A stretch of 64,000 nt of DNA from Pseudazoarcus pumilus (GCF_002872475.1 NZ_CP025682.1:2604001-2668000); one strand, 5' to 3'. Positions 45,679 through 54,894 are shown, counted from the stretch's first letter. Made by a program: numbers and translations. The notes: generated by a model from the letters alone, not told the origin.

Positions 45679-46596
45679 TCACTTGTGGCGGGCTACGAAG
45701 TCCTCGATGGCCTGCTCATTGACCTCGATGTTCGGATCCGTCTGCATCTGTTCGGCGCGCGCCTGCCGGTGTTCGCGCGCCAGCTGCTGTCGCTTCTGCG
45801 CGACCAACTGGTCTCGCAACTCCTCGAACGGCGGAACGCGCGCCGGCGTCATGCCATCGAGGCGGATGAGATGCCAGCCAAAGCGCGATTCGACGAACGG
45901 TGACAGGTCACCGGGCTTCCCGAGTTCGGACAAGGCCTTGTCGAACTCGCGGACCATGCTGCCCGTTTCGAACTCGCCGAGACTGCCGCCGGCTGCCGCG
46001 GACCCTGGATCTTCGGAATACTCCTTCGCGACTTCCTCGAAGGGGCGGCCTGCAGCCAGTTCAGACAGCACCTTGTTCTTGCGCGACTCCAGTTCGGCTG
46101 CCGCCGCCTCGGGAGTCTCGGCCGAATCCGCCCTCAGCAGGATGTGGCTGGCCTCGAACTTCGCCTTCTCGCGAAACTTCTCCTGGTTCGCGACGTAATC
46201 GGCACGCGCGAGCGCCTCGACCCGGTCGGTGGGGTAGGTACGGTTGTCTTCCGAGAGCATGTACAGCTCTCCCAGCGCACGCTCCGAGGCATGGCGCAGC
46301 CGCGCCGCCGCGACGGGGTCCTTCTCGAGCAGGCCGCTTTCTTCCGCCTCTTTGGCGAGTACGCGCCAATACAACAGGCTTCCCGCAATACGGCGAACCG
46401 TCATGTCGTCGCCGGCTGCCAGTTCGCGCTGCTTGGGTCCGAAGCGTTGCAGATCGGCTTCCACGTCGAGCGCGGTGATTTCCACGTCGCCGAGGCGGAC
46501 CAACACTTCAGGGGTATCGGCATGGATCACGGGGGCGGCGAGGATGCCGCCTACAAGCATCAACATCCTGGCCTGATCAGTGAATCGTTTGAACAT
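45679..46596 (-). CDS. Periplasmic parvulin-type peptidyl-prolyl isomerase
   Basis: 305 residues. An N-terminal signal (MLMLVGGILAAPVIHA, cleavage before DTPEVL) directs it to the periplasm. A helical SurA/PpiD-like N-domain covers ~30-140, and the parvulin domain covers ~145-250 (FEASHILLRADSAETPE; FEEVAKEYSEDPGSAAAGGS; LSPFVESRFGWHLIRLDG). It resembles EPS-cluster PPIases (EpsD type). A GAGG four bases before the ATG supports the start. Sitting between the glycan exporter and secreted paralogue 2, it may help fold the exported proteins. Confidence 0.88.
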   Translation of the reverse strand: MFKRFTDQARMLMLVGGILAAPVIHADTPEVLVRLGDVEITALDVEADLQRFGPKQRELAAGDDMTVRRIAGSLLYWRVLAKEAEESGLLEKDPVAAARLRHASERALGELYMLSEDNRTYPTDRVEALARADYVANQEKFREKAKFEASHILLRADSAETPEAAAAELESRKNKVLSELAAGRPFEEVAKEYSEDPGSAAAGGSLGEFETGSMVREFDKALSELGKPGDLSPFVESRFGWHLIRLDGMTPARVPPFEELRDQLVAQKRQQLAREHRQARAEQMQTDPNIEVNEQAIEDFVARHK

Positions 46597-46625
46597 CGAG
46601 CCTCACCTTGTGACTACACAAAAAA

Positions 46626-46650
46626 GAAAAGGCGGCCAGGCCGCCTTTTC
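46626..46650 (-). terminator. Rho-independent terminator of secreted paralogue 2
   Basis: AAAAGGCGGCC-loop-GGCCGCCTTTT (46627-46649) forms an 11-bp stem with a one-base loop in the perfect form. On the minus strand it is followed by CTTTTTTG, a T-rich tail. It lies 27 bases after the stop of the 46677-48143 gene and 30 bases before the parvulin ATG, so it separates the two units. Confidence 0.85.
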
Positions 46651-46676
46651 CGAAACTACAACATCAACCGGGCAGG

Positions 46677-48143
46677 TTAGGTGTCGCCGCCAACACGGTG
46701 ACGCCAGACGCCACCGAAGTTCATATTGGTCGCACCCGAACCACCGTTGTTCGCCTTGATGAAGGCGTACGGGATGATCGGCAGGGCAGCGTCGAAGCTG
46801 ATCGAAGCCCAGCCGTCCTGGTACGGCAGCGTGGCGTCGTTGAGCGTGATTTCGGCACCCAGCGCGCCCGACGGGTTCGCGACACCGCCGCGGTTGAACG
46901 ACACGACGGCCACTTCGCCGCACAGCTCGAGACGCTGAACCTGTCCCGGGGAGATCACGACGCCGGTACCGGTCGTGCGCTCTTCGCGATCGTAGAACTT
47001 GAACGAATCAACATCGAGGCAACCATTGTTCTTGACCACGGCCGAGAAGCCGTTGAGAACCGAGTATGAGGACTGACTCACGTCAGTCGGATTCACGAAA
47101 CGCTCTTCAACCTGGTAACGACGGGTCGGCATGCTCATGACCCAGTCGGTTTCGGCGAAGATGCTGTCGTCGGTGATGTACTCGTTGGCGAACCAAGCGG
47201 ATTCGCCGATGATGTTGTTGTTCACGTAGCCCACTTGAGCCATCGGACTCCAGCCACCACGCGGGGTCGAAAGATCCGGCAGGTCGTACTGGGCCAGATC
47301 TTCGATATCGCGCAGGAACACCGCATCCAAGGTGACATCGTTCACTCCGGTTCCATCGCCCAGAGTACCCGAGAAAGCCTCATCCGTTTGCGACCAGTAG
47401 CGAGTCAAGAGCGGACCGTTCGTATTCACCACCTCAGCCTCGACGCCCCAAGCCGAAGCCTCTTCGACGTTGATGATGGTCGCGTTGGCCATCAGACCGC
47501 CAGTGGCGCTATTCGACAGACGACGATGATCCGTGCCAGTCTCAGAGGGCGCATTTGCCGTCGTGCTGACGATCGTCTCAAGGACGGACTGGCTGCACGC
47601 CGGGACACCGTTGCTGTGCTTGATCGTGTCGAACAGTTGACGACGCGCGTCCGAGGTCGAAAGCGTCGTGACGCCGTCCCTGTCGATCACATCGCCCATG
47701 TTGATGATCTCGACGTAGCCCTCGCGCGTCTGCTCGGCGAGCTCGTCCTCGTCGAAGTGGCGCTCCAGGCGGACCGTGACGAACGACTGATTGACGTCGG
47801 CCGGCAGGGTGCAGCTGGTGTCGGTGGTGGTCAGGCGGGCGATGCCGTCCGGACCGACGCTGACGTTGGCCGTCCACATGTCGTACGGCGACAGGAACAC
47901 CTGGAAGTCAAACACGTCGTCCGAGCGCGAAGCGCCGCGGAAGCGAACCTTGACCGCCTTGCCGTTCACGGTGTCGGTGTTGACGATGTTGATCAGCGTG
48001 GCGTTGCCATTCTGAACCGTGTAGTACGGGACGACCAGAGCGTTGCCGGTGCCAATCTGCTCGATCGAGGATTGGGCCATAGCGACGGACGCACCCGTGC
48101 CGAGAGCGGCGGCCACGCTCAGTGCGAGAAGGTTTTTCTTCAT
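46677..48143 (-). CDS. Secreted protein of unknown function, paralogue 2
   Basis: 488 residues with a Sec signal peptide (MKKNLLALSVAAALGTGASV, then AMA, cleavage before QSS). The mature protein is a clear paralogue of the 40063-41619 product: ALVVPYYTVQNGNATLINIV, SDDVFDFQVFLSPYDMWTAN, LCGEVAVVSFNRGGVANPSG, and NNGGSGATNMNFGGVWRHRV. The same cysteines are kept. AAGGAG six bases before the ATG and a strong terminator after the stop suggest a separately transcribed, highly expressed gene. It is rich in Asn, Ser and Thr, compatible with a glycosylated surface protein. It lies next to the T2SS operon; being its substrate is only inferred. Confidence 0.75.
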   Translation of the reverse strand: MKKNLLALSVAAALGTGASVAMAQSSIEQIGTGNALVVPYYTVQNGNATLINIVNTDTVNGKAVKVRFRGASRSDDVFDFQVFLSPYDMWTANVSVGPDGIARLTTTDTSCTLPADVNQSFVTVRLERHFDEDELAEQTREGYVEIINMGDVIDRDGVTTLSTSDARRQLFDTIKHSNGVPACSQSVLETIVSTTANAPSETGTDHRRLSNSATGGLMANATIINVEEASAWGVEAEVVNTNGPLLTRYWSQTDEAFSGTLGDGTGVNDVTLDAVFLRDIEDLAQYDLPDLSTPRGGWSPMAQVGYVNNNIIGESAWFANEYITDDSIFAETDWVMSMPTRRYQVEERFVNPTDVSQSSYSVLNGFSAVVKNNGCLDVDSFKFYDREERTTGTGVVISPGQVQRLELCGEVAVVSFNRGGVANPSGALGAEITLNDATLPYQDGWASISFDAALPIIPYAFIKANNGGSGATNMNFGGVWRHRVGGDT

Positions 48144-48321
48144 GTAAGACTCCTTGGTTTAAGCCTGGATTAGCGCAACAACAATTGAATATCACGCGCG
48201 GACAAAACTTAGCACGGCATTCGCTGGAAAGACAACCGACGCATGCGCCATGAACTGCGGCGGTTGCAAAAACACAACAGCTGTCGAGAGCTCTCCGATA
48301 GCCACCCTCCCTTCAACCGAG

Positions 48322-48744
48322 TCACAGGCGCTGATGGAGCCACCAGCGCCCCTCTTCCCGCACCCAGGTTTCGAAGACGTGTGTATCGGATTTCGTCTTC
48401 ATGCGAAACGCCGGCGCAGTGTACTCCACCCGCACCGTCACGCGACACCTTTCTGCCTCGCACGCCGTGGCGACCACCTCGGCGTTCTCGCGCTTCGCGG
48501 CCGATGCGAAGCGGCTGCGGTAGCGCTCGATCCCGACCACCGCCCGATAGGACGGCGCGAGGAATCCGTAGGCACGCTCGGCGTCGCCGGCGATCACGGC
48601 CGCCCAGCGCTGCTCGGCAAGCCGCTGTACCGCCTGCTCGTCGGGTACGCCCAAACCGAAGTTCGCGCACCCGGACAGCGCGAGTCCCACGAACGCCGAC
48701 AGGATGAAAGCACGGCCGCGAAGGCCCGCTGATCGATGCTTCAT
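48322..48744 (-). CDS. Small lipoprotein of unknown function
   Basis: 140 residues from ATG 48744 with GGGAG three bases upstream. The signal FILSAFVGLALSGC carries a lipobox (LSGC), so it should be a lipid-anchored periplasmic protein. The mature part has RWAAVIAGDAERAYGFLAPS and RVTVRVEYTAPAF, a layout like SnoaL/NTF2-like domains seen in small lipoproteins, but I cannot assign it firmly. It lies 56 bases downstream of gspD and may be the last gene of the secretion operon, perhaps as a secretin accessory. The gap 48145-48321 shows nothing clear. Confidence 0.6.
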   Translation of the reverse strand: MKHRSAGLRGRAFILSAFVGLALSGCANFGLGVPDEQAVQRLAEQRWAAVIAGDAERAYGFLAPSYRAVVGIERYRSRFASAAKRENAEVVATACEAERCRVTVRVEYTAPAFRMKTKSDTHVFETWVREEGRWWLHQRL

Positions 48745-48800
48745 AGACTCCCTTTTCTCAAGTGTAGACAAAAGATGCCCGGCAGGCACTCGCCGGCTTG

Positions 48801-51134
48801 TCATTGCGACCCCGCGTCCCGCCCGGCTTCGCGGCTGCGCTCGACCAGATCGGCGATCGATCGCATGCGGCCACGCAGTTCGGCATTGACCTCGCGCAGG
48901 TCGGCTTCGGTGCGCACCACGCGCGGGGTGATCATGACCAGCAACTCGGTGCGCTGCGTGCTGACCGTGGTGGTGCCGAAAAGGTTTCCGACCAGTGGCA
49001 GGTCGTGCAGCAGCGGGATGCCCTGGCGTGCGCGCGAGGAATTGTCGCGGATCAGCCCGCCCAGCACCAGGGTCTCGCCCGAGCGTACCGCGACGCGGCT
49101 GGACAGGTCACGTTGCAGGAAGGTGCGCTGGCCGGTTGCGGTGTCGATCTGCCCGACGTCGATGACCGACTGGTCGATCATCATCGAAACCAGCCCCCCG
49201 GCGTTGACCGACGGCGACACCGCGAGCATCACGCCGGTGTCCTTGTACTGCACCGACGAGGTGCGCAGGTTGCCGTCCTCGCTGATGGTCTCGGCCGAGC
49301 GGATGGGCTGCTGGTCACCGACCTGGATCACCGCCGTGTGGTTGTCCTGCACCATGATGCTGGGCGTGGAGATGACGTTGAGCAGGTTCTTGTCGGCCAG
49401 CGCGCTGAGCACCGCGCGGATCGAACCGGCCCCGTTGATGAGGCTGTAAGAGAAGCCCGGATTGGTCGGACCGATGGTGTTGCCCTCGCCCGAGGTGAGC
49501 TGCCCCAGCCCGGTGCGCCCGTCGCCGAAGTTGTTCTGGAAGAACCACTGCAGGCCGTAGCGCAACTCGTCGTTGAGCGTGACTTCGAGAATGCTCGCCT
49601 CGATCAGCACCTGGGTCGGGGCGATGTCGAGTTCGCGCAGCGCCGCCTCGATGATGCGGTAGTCCTTGCGCGGGGCGTAGATCAGCAGGGCATTGTTGAA
49701 CTCGTCGGCGACGATGCGCACGGTGTCGCCGATATTGACCTGAGTCGTGCCGCCGCCCTCGAGGTTGCTGCCGTCACGCCCGCTGCGCACATTGCCGCCC
49801 GAGGCGCGTGCCCCGAACGAGTTCGTGCCGGAGGAACCAATGCCCTGACGACTCGACGACGCGCCGAGACCGGTGCGGTTGCCCATGGTCGAGCCTGACG
49901 ACAACCCGGGAGCGACCCCCGAATCGGTGGCACGCTGGCGACCGTCATCGCCGGACGGAGCCGAGCCACCGAACACGCCACTGAGCAGGCTCGCCAGATG
50001 CCGCGACGAGCCATTCTGCACCGGATAGACGAACAGTTGCGGCTCCGTGCCGCTGTCGATGGGACGATCCAGACGCTCGATCCACACGCGCGCCTGCTCC
50101 AGGTAGTGCTTGCGCGCGGTGATCACCAGCAGCGCATTGAGGCGCTCGACCGGCAGCACCTTAGCGAGCCCCGAGAATGGCCCGGTCAATTCGATCGGCT
50201 GGCCACCGCCCTGCCCTCCGCCTTCGCCACGCGCTGCGCTGCGCGCTTCTCCGGTGACACCCGCGCCGGCCGATCCCGCCCCGGCGCCGGCGTTGAACAG
50301 CGAACGCAGCGCAATCTCGACCTCGTGCACCGGAGCGTATTCGAGCGGAAACAACCCGACCGACATGCCTTTGAGGAAATCGACGTCGAAGGTACGCACA
50401 AGCTCCAGCCAGCCCTCGATCTGGGTGCGGGTGCCGGCGAGCATCAGCAGGTTGCGCACGGTATCGACACGGAAGAGGTTCTGCTCGGTAGTGACCGGAC
50501 GCAGGATCTCGGCCATCTCGCCGGCGCCGATGTACTGCAGCGGCACGATCACCGCGCTGTACCCCACCGGCAGGCTCGACGAAACCGAGGGCACCGGCAC
50601 GGTGGTCTGCACGGCCTCGGGGGGGCCGACCTGGTAGCGGCCGTTGGCATCGGGCACCATGACGATGCCGCGCGCGACGAGCAGCGATTCGAGCACGCCG
50701 AGCAGCTCGTCCCGTGGCACCGGCTTGTGCGTGTGCAGCGTGACCTGGCCTTCGAGCGGGGCGACGATGCTGTAGTCGGCCTCGAGCAGGTCGCCCAGCA
50801 CGGCATGCACGACATCGGCGACGGGCGCGCCCTCGAAGCGCAGGCTCACCGCATCGCCGACGACCTGGACCCGGGCGCGCGCCTCCGGCGCCCGGAACAG
50901 TTGGTCGTTGCCGGGAAACAGTGCCGGCTCGGCGCGTTCGGGCAGGATCTCTCCGCCTTCGGGCTCCCCGGCGGTCAGCGTCCGCGCAGTTCGCGAGGCA
51001 GGGATCTGGTCCACGCTGGACGCCATTTCGGCAATGCTGCGCTCCTCCTCGGCCGTGGTCGCGCAGCCGGCGAGCAATACGGCCGCCAGTAATACTGCGG
51101 GAATCCTTGTACTCATCGAGATCGATCCGGTCAT
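48801..51134 (-). CDS. gspD: Type II secretion secretin GspD
   Basis: 777 residues. The start at ATG 51134 or ATG 51116 gives a lipoprotein-type signal (AVLLAAVLLAGC), so the secretin may be self-anchored rather than needing a pilotin. N-terminal secretin N domains hold VSLRFEGAPVADVVHAVLGD and repeated NVLVITA/LLVITARKHYLEQ-like segments. A Gly/Ser-rich linker lies at ~380-450. The C-terminal secretin domain has VLIEASILEVTLNDELRYGL and PLLHDLPLVGNLFGTTTVS, then LLVMITPRVV. It forms the outer-membrane channel. It overlaps the end of the upstream GspC/N-like gene region by almost nothing (2 bases between). Confidence 0.95.
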   Translation of the reverse strand: MTGSISMSTRIPAVLLAAVLLAGCATTAEEERSIAEMASSVDQIPASRTARTLTAGEPEGGEILPERAEPALFPGNDQLFRAPEARARVQVVGDAVSLRFEGAPVADVVHAVLGDLLEADYSIVAPLEGQVTLHTHKPVPRDELLGVLESLLVARGIVMVPDANGRYQVGPPEAVQTTVPVPSVSSSLPVGYSAVIVPLQYIGAGEMAEILRPVTTEQNLFRVDTVRNLLMLAGTRTQIEGWLELVRTFDVDFLKGMSVGLFPLEYAPVHEVEIALRSLFNAGAGAGSAGAGVTGEARSAARGEGGGQGGGQPIELTGPFSGLAKVLPVERLNALLVITARKHYLEQARVWIERLDRPIDSGTEPQLFVYPVQNGSSRHLASLLSGVFGGSAPSGDDGRQRATDSGVAPGLSSGSTMGNRTGLGASSSRQGIGSSGTNSFGARASGGNVRSGRDGSNLEGGGTTQVNIGDTVRIVADEFNNALLIYAPRKDYRIIEAALRELDIAPTQVLIEASILEVTLNDELRYGLQWFFQNNFGDGRTGLGQLTSGEGNTIGPTNPGFSYSLINGAGSIRAVLSALADKNLLNVISTPSIMVQDNHTAVIQVGDQQPIRSAETISEDGNLRTSSVQYKDTGVMLAVSPSVNAGGLVSMMIDQSVIDVGQIDTATGQRTFLQRDLSSRVAVRSGETLVLGGLIRDNSSRARQGIPLLHDLPLVGNLFGTTTVSTQRTELLVMITPRVVRTEADLREVNAELRGRMRSIADLVERSREAGRDAGSQ

Positions 51135-51136
51135 TG

Positions 51137-51787
51137 TCAGCGATCGCTCCTGTCCTGGTTGCGCGCAGACCGGGAGGGCCCACGACGTTCTACGTTTTCG
51201 CCCGCCGGGCGGGATATGCGCTCGCGCAGCCGCTCGCCGCGCCGGGCTGCGGGCGCCGACCCCCGGGCGGCGGGTTCAGCCGCCGCGCCCCCCGCCGCGC
51301 CCGAGAGCAGCGACGGACGACTCATTTCCACCCTGCGCGAACGTCCGTCCGGTCCGGAAAATACCGCCACCCCGGGTTCGATCGCGTCCAGTCGCCAACC
51401 TTCGATACTCTGCCCGACCTCGATGCGCCGGGATACGCCTTCATGCTCGACGATCGCGATCGCAGAAGCCCCTTCGCCGACCAGCCCGGTCAGGCGCATG
51501 CCGTCGAGATTATCGACGATTTCGGGTGTCTCGGCGGACTGCTCGGTCGCCGGCTCGTCTTCGGCCATGGGACGACGATCGGCTGCGAACAGCGGCCGCG
51601 CGACGATGCGCTCGACCGAGTACCCGGCAGCGGGCGCACGCGCATCGGGGAAGGCCAGCATGGCCTCGTCCGGCGCAACGGCGGACGGCGGCGACCAGGA
51701 TGTCGACCCCGCCAGCCACAGGCCGGCGATGCCGAGCAGCAGGGCGAGATTGATCGCCACGAGCGCAGACGAGGCGGTTCGACTCAT
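51137..51787 (-). CDS. GspC/GspN-like inner-membrane T2SS protein
   Basis: 216 residues from ATG 51787, overlapping the gspM stop by ATGA. One N-terminal helix (ALVAINLALLLGIAGLWLAG) is followed by a periplasmic homology-region-like domain: YSVERIVARPLFAADRRP, then MRLTGLVGEGASAIAIVE and VGQSIEGWRLDAIEPGVAVF. This is the clamp domain that contacts the secretin N0 domain in GspC. It lacks the PDZ or coiled region of long GspC proteins and ends in a basic, Arg-rich tail. Families of this short form are often named GspN. Confidence 0.75.
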   Translation of the reverse strand: MSRTASSALVAINLALLLGIAGLWLAGSTSWSPPSAVAPDEAMLAFPDARAPAAGYSVERIVARPLFAADRRPMAEDEPATEQSAETPEIVDNLDGMRLTGLVGEGASAIAIVEHEGVSRRIEVGQSIEGWRLDAIEPGVAVFSGPDGRSRRVEMSRPSLLSGAAGGAAAEPAARGSAPAARRGERLRERISRPAGENVERRGPSRSARNQDRSDR

Positions 51788-52338
51788 TGCACCAGCCTCG
51801 CCACCGCGAGCGACAGCTCGACGCGGATATTGCGCGATGCCGTGACGCCTCGCCCGCGCAGCGGGGTGACACTGAGCGCGACGACGCGCGCCGCCGGGCG
51901 CAGCTCGCCAAGCTGCGCGGCCAGGGCCGCGAGATGCTCGATCGAACCTTCCATGACCGCGGACACGGCGACGGCCTCGAAGCCGTCGAGCTCCCGCGCC
52001 GGCTGGATCTGGCTGCCGACGACGCTGAAGCCGGACTCGGCGGCCTGCGCACGCAGGCGCTGCTGCAGTTCCGCGCCGGCCCGGTCGGCAGGCGTTGCCG
52101 CACTGTAGGCCAGCGCGCGAAGCCGCTCGGTGAGGGCCTGGTCGGCCTCGGCGATGCGCGCCTCCGCGTCGCGCAGCCCGAGCAGCCGGGCGTATCGCGG
52201 CTCGATGCTGTCCAGGGTTTCGGCGGCCCACTGTGCGCGCGGCAGCAGCGCGCCGGCCACGATCAGAAGGCCAACGAGCAGCGCCACGGCGCTGACGCCA
52301 AGGCTGAACGCGGCGGCAGGCAGCGCGGCACGCGTCAT
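51784..52338 (-). CDS. gspM: Type II secretion protein GspM (T2SSM_b type)
   Basis: 184 residues. One helix near the N-terminus (LGVSAVALLVGLLIVAGALL) is followed by a coiled segment (YARLLGLRDAEARIAEADQA) and a ferredoxin-like periplasmic domain (AESGFSVVGSQIQPARELDG; SVTPLRGRGVTASRNIRVEL). It matches the T2SSM_b subtype. It assembles with GspL in the inner-membrane platform. It overlaps both neighbours by 4 bases. Confidence 0.85.
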   Translation of the reverse strand: MTRAALPAAAFSLGVSAVALLVGLLIVAGALLPRAQWAAETLDSIEPRYARLLGLRDAEARIAEADQALTERLRALAYSAATPADRAGAELQQRLRAQAAESGFSVVGSQIQPARELDGFEAVAVSAVMEGSIEHLAALAAQLGELRPAARVVALSVTPLRGRGVTASRNIRVELSLAVARLVQ

Positions 52339-53357
52339 TGGTCGCCCTCCGGCCTGAAACGGAATTCGATGCGGAAGGTTTCCAGCCCGCTGACGCGATC
52401 GCGCGAAATGCCCGACGGGCGGAAGTCGGCGAAGCCGGGATGCTCACCCAGCCGCTCCATCAGCCCGGCCGCATTCTGCGCCAGACCGGACGCGGTGACG
52501 ACCTCGTCGCGCACCTCCAGCCCGGTAAGGTAAGCGCTGTCGGGCAGCAGAGCGGTGAGGCGGTCGAGCAGCGGCAGCAGCGGCACCTCGGCATCGAGCC
52601 AGTTACGCACCGCCTCGACCCGGCGACCACGATCGACGAGCCGGTCACGCGTGTCGACCACGCTGCGCGTCTCGATGCGCAAGGCGTCGAAACGCGCCTG
52701 GGCATCGAAGACCTGGCTGCGCGCCTGCCACACCGGCACCACGGCGAGTACGACCGCGAGCATCAGCGCGAGCCCGCACAGGGCCAGGACGCGGAACAGC
52801 CTGCCACGCTGCGCCGCTTCGCGTCGGCGCTCACCGAAACCGCGCAGCACCACCGGGCGATCACCGTCGAACGCCCACAGTTCGGCCTGACCGCCGCGCG
52901 GTCCGTCGCCGGCCGCACCCAGCAGCCGCTCGATCTGGTCCTGGGAGGTGATCGCCAGGGTCACGTCGAGGCGGCCGTCGGTCGTCGCATCGACGCGCCA
53001 GCCGGTCACGCAGCGCTCTGCCGGGAACGGCGCCGCGGTAGCGACATCCAGACGCACGGCGGCCTCGATCTCCTCGGGCGGGAGCGCCGGCAGGCGCAGG
53101 TGGCGGAACAGCACCGCGTCGGCCGGCACCTCGATGGCGAAGTGGGTTCCGGTCGGGGCTGCCGTCGGCAGGACTCTTGCGGCATCGCCGCTCCAGCGCA
53201 GCCACCGGCCGTCGGCGTGATGCACGTCCACGGGCAACTGCGGGAGGATGCGCCGCACCGGTCGCCAGCGGGCGACCTCCGCCCAGCCCTGGCGCCACAG
53301 CGCACCGATGCGCCGCAGGTCGAAGCCGAAGAGCATCCACGAACTGGACACGCTCAT
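52335..53357 (-). CDS. gspL: Type II secretion protein GspL-like (PilN-type C-terminus)
   Basis: 340 residues from ATG 53357. A cytoplasmic part (residues 1-~180; FAIEVPADAVLFRHLRLPAL, EEIEAAVRLDVATAAPFPAE) resembles the actin-like fold of GspL/PilM. One helix spans ~187-209 (FRVLALCGLALMLAVVLAVV). The periplasmic part has a coiled region and LPDSAYLTGLEVRDEVVTAS, typical of PilN. It links GspE to the pseudopilus machinery. It is shorter than classical GspL. The start overlaps the gspK stop. Confidence 0.85.
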   Translation of the reverse strand: MSVSSSWMLFGFDLRRIGALWRQGWAEVARWRPVRRILPQLPVDVHHADGRWLRWSGDAARVLPTAAPTGTHFAIEVPADAVLFRHLRLPALPPEEIEAAVRLDVATAAPFPAERCVTGWRVDATTDGRLDVTLAITSQDQIERLLGAAGDGPRGGQAELWAFDGDRPVVLRGFGERRREAAQRGRLFRVLALCGLALMLAVVLAVVPVWQARSQVFDAQARFDALRIETRSVVDTRDRLVDRGRRVEAVRNWLDAEVPLLPLLDRLTALLPDSAYLTGLEVRDEVVTASGLAQNAAGLMERLGEHPGFADFRPSGISRDRVSGLETFRIEFRFRPEGDQ

Positions 53358-54250
53358 AATGCGGCCCGCACCCCTGCCGCGCCGCGCGCGGGCATGCGGT
53401 CGAAGACGTTCCACGGAGATCCGCGGCGATCCGCAGACAGCGACAGCCAGGCGGTGCGCACACGCGCCGTTCCATCCGGCGACGGCACGAAGGCGTCCAC
53501 GCGATAGGTGCCCGTCTGCGCGGACGCCAGATGCTGCGGATTCAGACGGGTCAAATCCATCACGGGGTCTTCCGCGTCCCTTCTGGAAGCAATGTCGGCG
53601 GCGACACCAGCATCGCCGGCTGCGAGGACCATCAACACCTGAGGCGACGCTGCGAGCGGCGAGACGCCGGGTGCGCCGGAGGCGGTGGTCACGAGATCGC
53701 GCATTCTATCAAACAAGTCGAAATCCACTTCGGGCACTTGCAACACGTCCTCGATGACCTCGAAGCGGGTGCGGCGCCCCCCGTCGAGCCTGTCCTCGTC
53801 GGTCAGCGTCTGCCCGTCGCGCGAGCGCCAGGCAGCGATGCCGGCCGCGACCCGTTCGGCGGCCGCGCCGTCGAGACCACCGCCGAACTCGACGAGATTG
53901 CGCAGCAGGGTCTCGTGGGCGGCGTTGAGATCGACGAAGCCGCTCGCCGGGGCGATGCGCACCGTGACCTCGACGCCGTCGACCACCACCGGCTCGACGA
54001 CCACGCGATCGGGGCGCTCGGCCAGGGCGCGCATGCGGCCGGCGACGACGTGGATCGCCGCGTCGCCCAGCGCCTCGGCGCGCGTGTCGGACTGGAAACC
54101 ATGGAGCACGCCGACTTCGGCGCGGGTACCTGAAGCCAGCGCCGCGGCGATCAATGCCAGCGCCGCGACCATCCACAGCACGGCGACGAGCGCGAGACCA
54201 CGTGACGAAGCCAGTCGGGCCTGACGAAACGCTGCGACTTTGGGCTTCAT
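53354..54250 (-). CDS. gspK: Type II secretion minor pseudopilin GspK
   Basis: 298 residues from ATG 54250. A prepilin-like N-terminus (SSRG, then LALVAVLWMVAALALIAAAL) lacks Glu at +5, as is normal for GspK. The body has the helix-hairpin-like GFVDLNAAHETLLRNLVEFG and RRTRFEVIEDVLQVPEVD typical of the family. With GspI and GspJ it caps the pseudopilus tip. The frame remains open far upstream over gspJ, but that is antisense-frame noise. Confidence 0.92.
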   Translation of the reverse strand: MKPKVAAFRQARLASSRGLALVAVLWMVAALALIAAALASGTRAEVGVLHGFQSDTRAEALGDAAIHVVAGRMRALAERPDRVVVEPVVVDGVEVTVRIAPASGFVDLNAAHETLLRNLVEFGGGLDGAAAERVAAGIAAWRSRDGQTLTDEDRLDGGRRTRFEVIEDVLQVPEVDFDLFDRMRDLVTTASGAPGVSPLAASPQVLMVLAAGDAGVAADIASRRDAEDPVMDLTRLNPQHLASAQTGTYRVDAFVPSPDGTARVRTAWLSLSADRRGSPWNVFDRMPARGAAGVRAAL

Positions 54251-54894
54251 CTCGCGCTCCCGCCGACAACGACTTGCGTGCGCCCGCGACCGCCAGTCGG
54301 GCGCGGGCGCACGACGAGTTCCGGCCAGAGCGACTGGCGCGTGTCGATGGCCAGGCGCAGCGCGCGCGGAACCTCGTCCTCGCCCAGCCATTGAGCAAAC
54401 CATTGCGCCTCGTCTTCGCCAGCATAGGCGATGTCGAAAGCGCGCAGGTCCTCGGCCAGCACCCGGGAGGACGCGCTGTTCCAGTCCGGCATGCGCTCTC
54501 CGCCGACATAGGGCAGATACTGCAGTGCGAGTGCCGGCCCGGCGGCGTCCTGCATCACGAACAGCCGGAAATGGTGGAGCCCGCCCGCGCCATGCCGCGC
54601 CGGCATCACGCCGACCCACCGGAGTTCGGAGGCCGTGCCCTCGAACATCGGGCGCATCGGCCCGTCATCGACGCGCATCTGCGCGCGCGTCGACACGCGG
54701 CCGATGGCGCCGCGCAGGAACTCGCTCACCAGGCGCGCCTCGTCGCTGCGCTCGAAGCGGGTCTCCATGCTCGACGCGGTGCGCCCGAAGGTGGACAGCG
54801 CCGAGACCAGACCGAGCATGACGAGCGCGAGCAGGGTCAGCGCGATGAGCACCTCGATCAGCGTGAAACCGCGATCACGGCGACGGACGCTCAT
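54247..54894 (-). CDS. gspJ: Type II secretion minor pseudopilin GspJ
   Basis: 215 residues from ATG 54894. The prepilin cleavage site is RRRDRG, then FTLIEVLIALTLLALVMLGL, with Glu at +5. The globular part has DEARLVSEFLRGAIGRVSTR and GGLHHFRLFVMQ as in GspJ. It overlaps gspI and gspK by 4 bases each. It is a pseudopilus tip component in the inner membrane and periplasm. Confidence 0.92.
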   Translation of the reverse strand: MSVRRRDRGFTLIEVLIALTLLALVMLGLVSALSTFGRTASSMETRFERSDEARLVSEFLRGAIGRVSTRAQMRVDDGPMRPMFEGTASELRWVGVMPARHGAGGLHHFRLFVMQDAAGPALALQYLPYVGGERMPDWNSASSRVLAEDLRAFDIAYAGEDEAQWFAQWLGEDEVPRALRLAIDTRQSLWPELVVRPRPTGGRGRTQVVVGGSAR

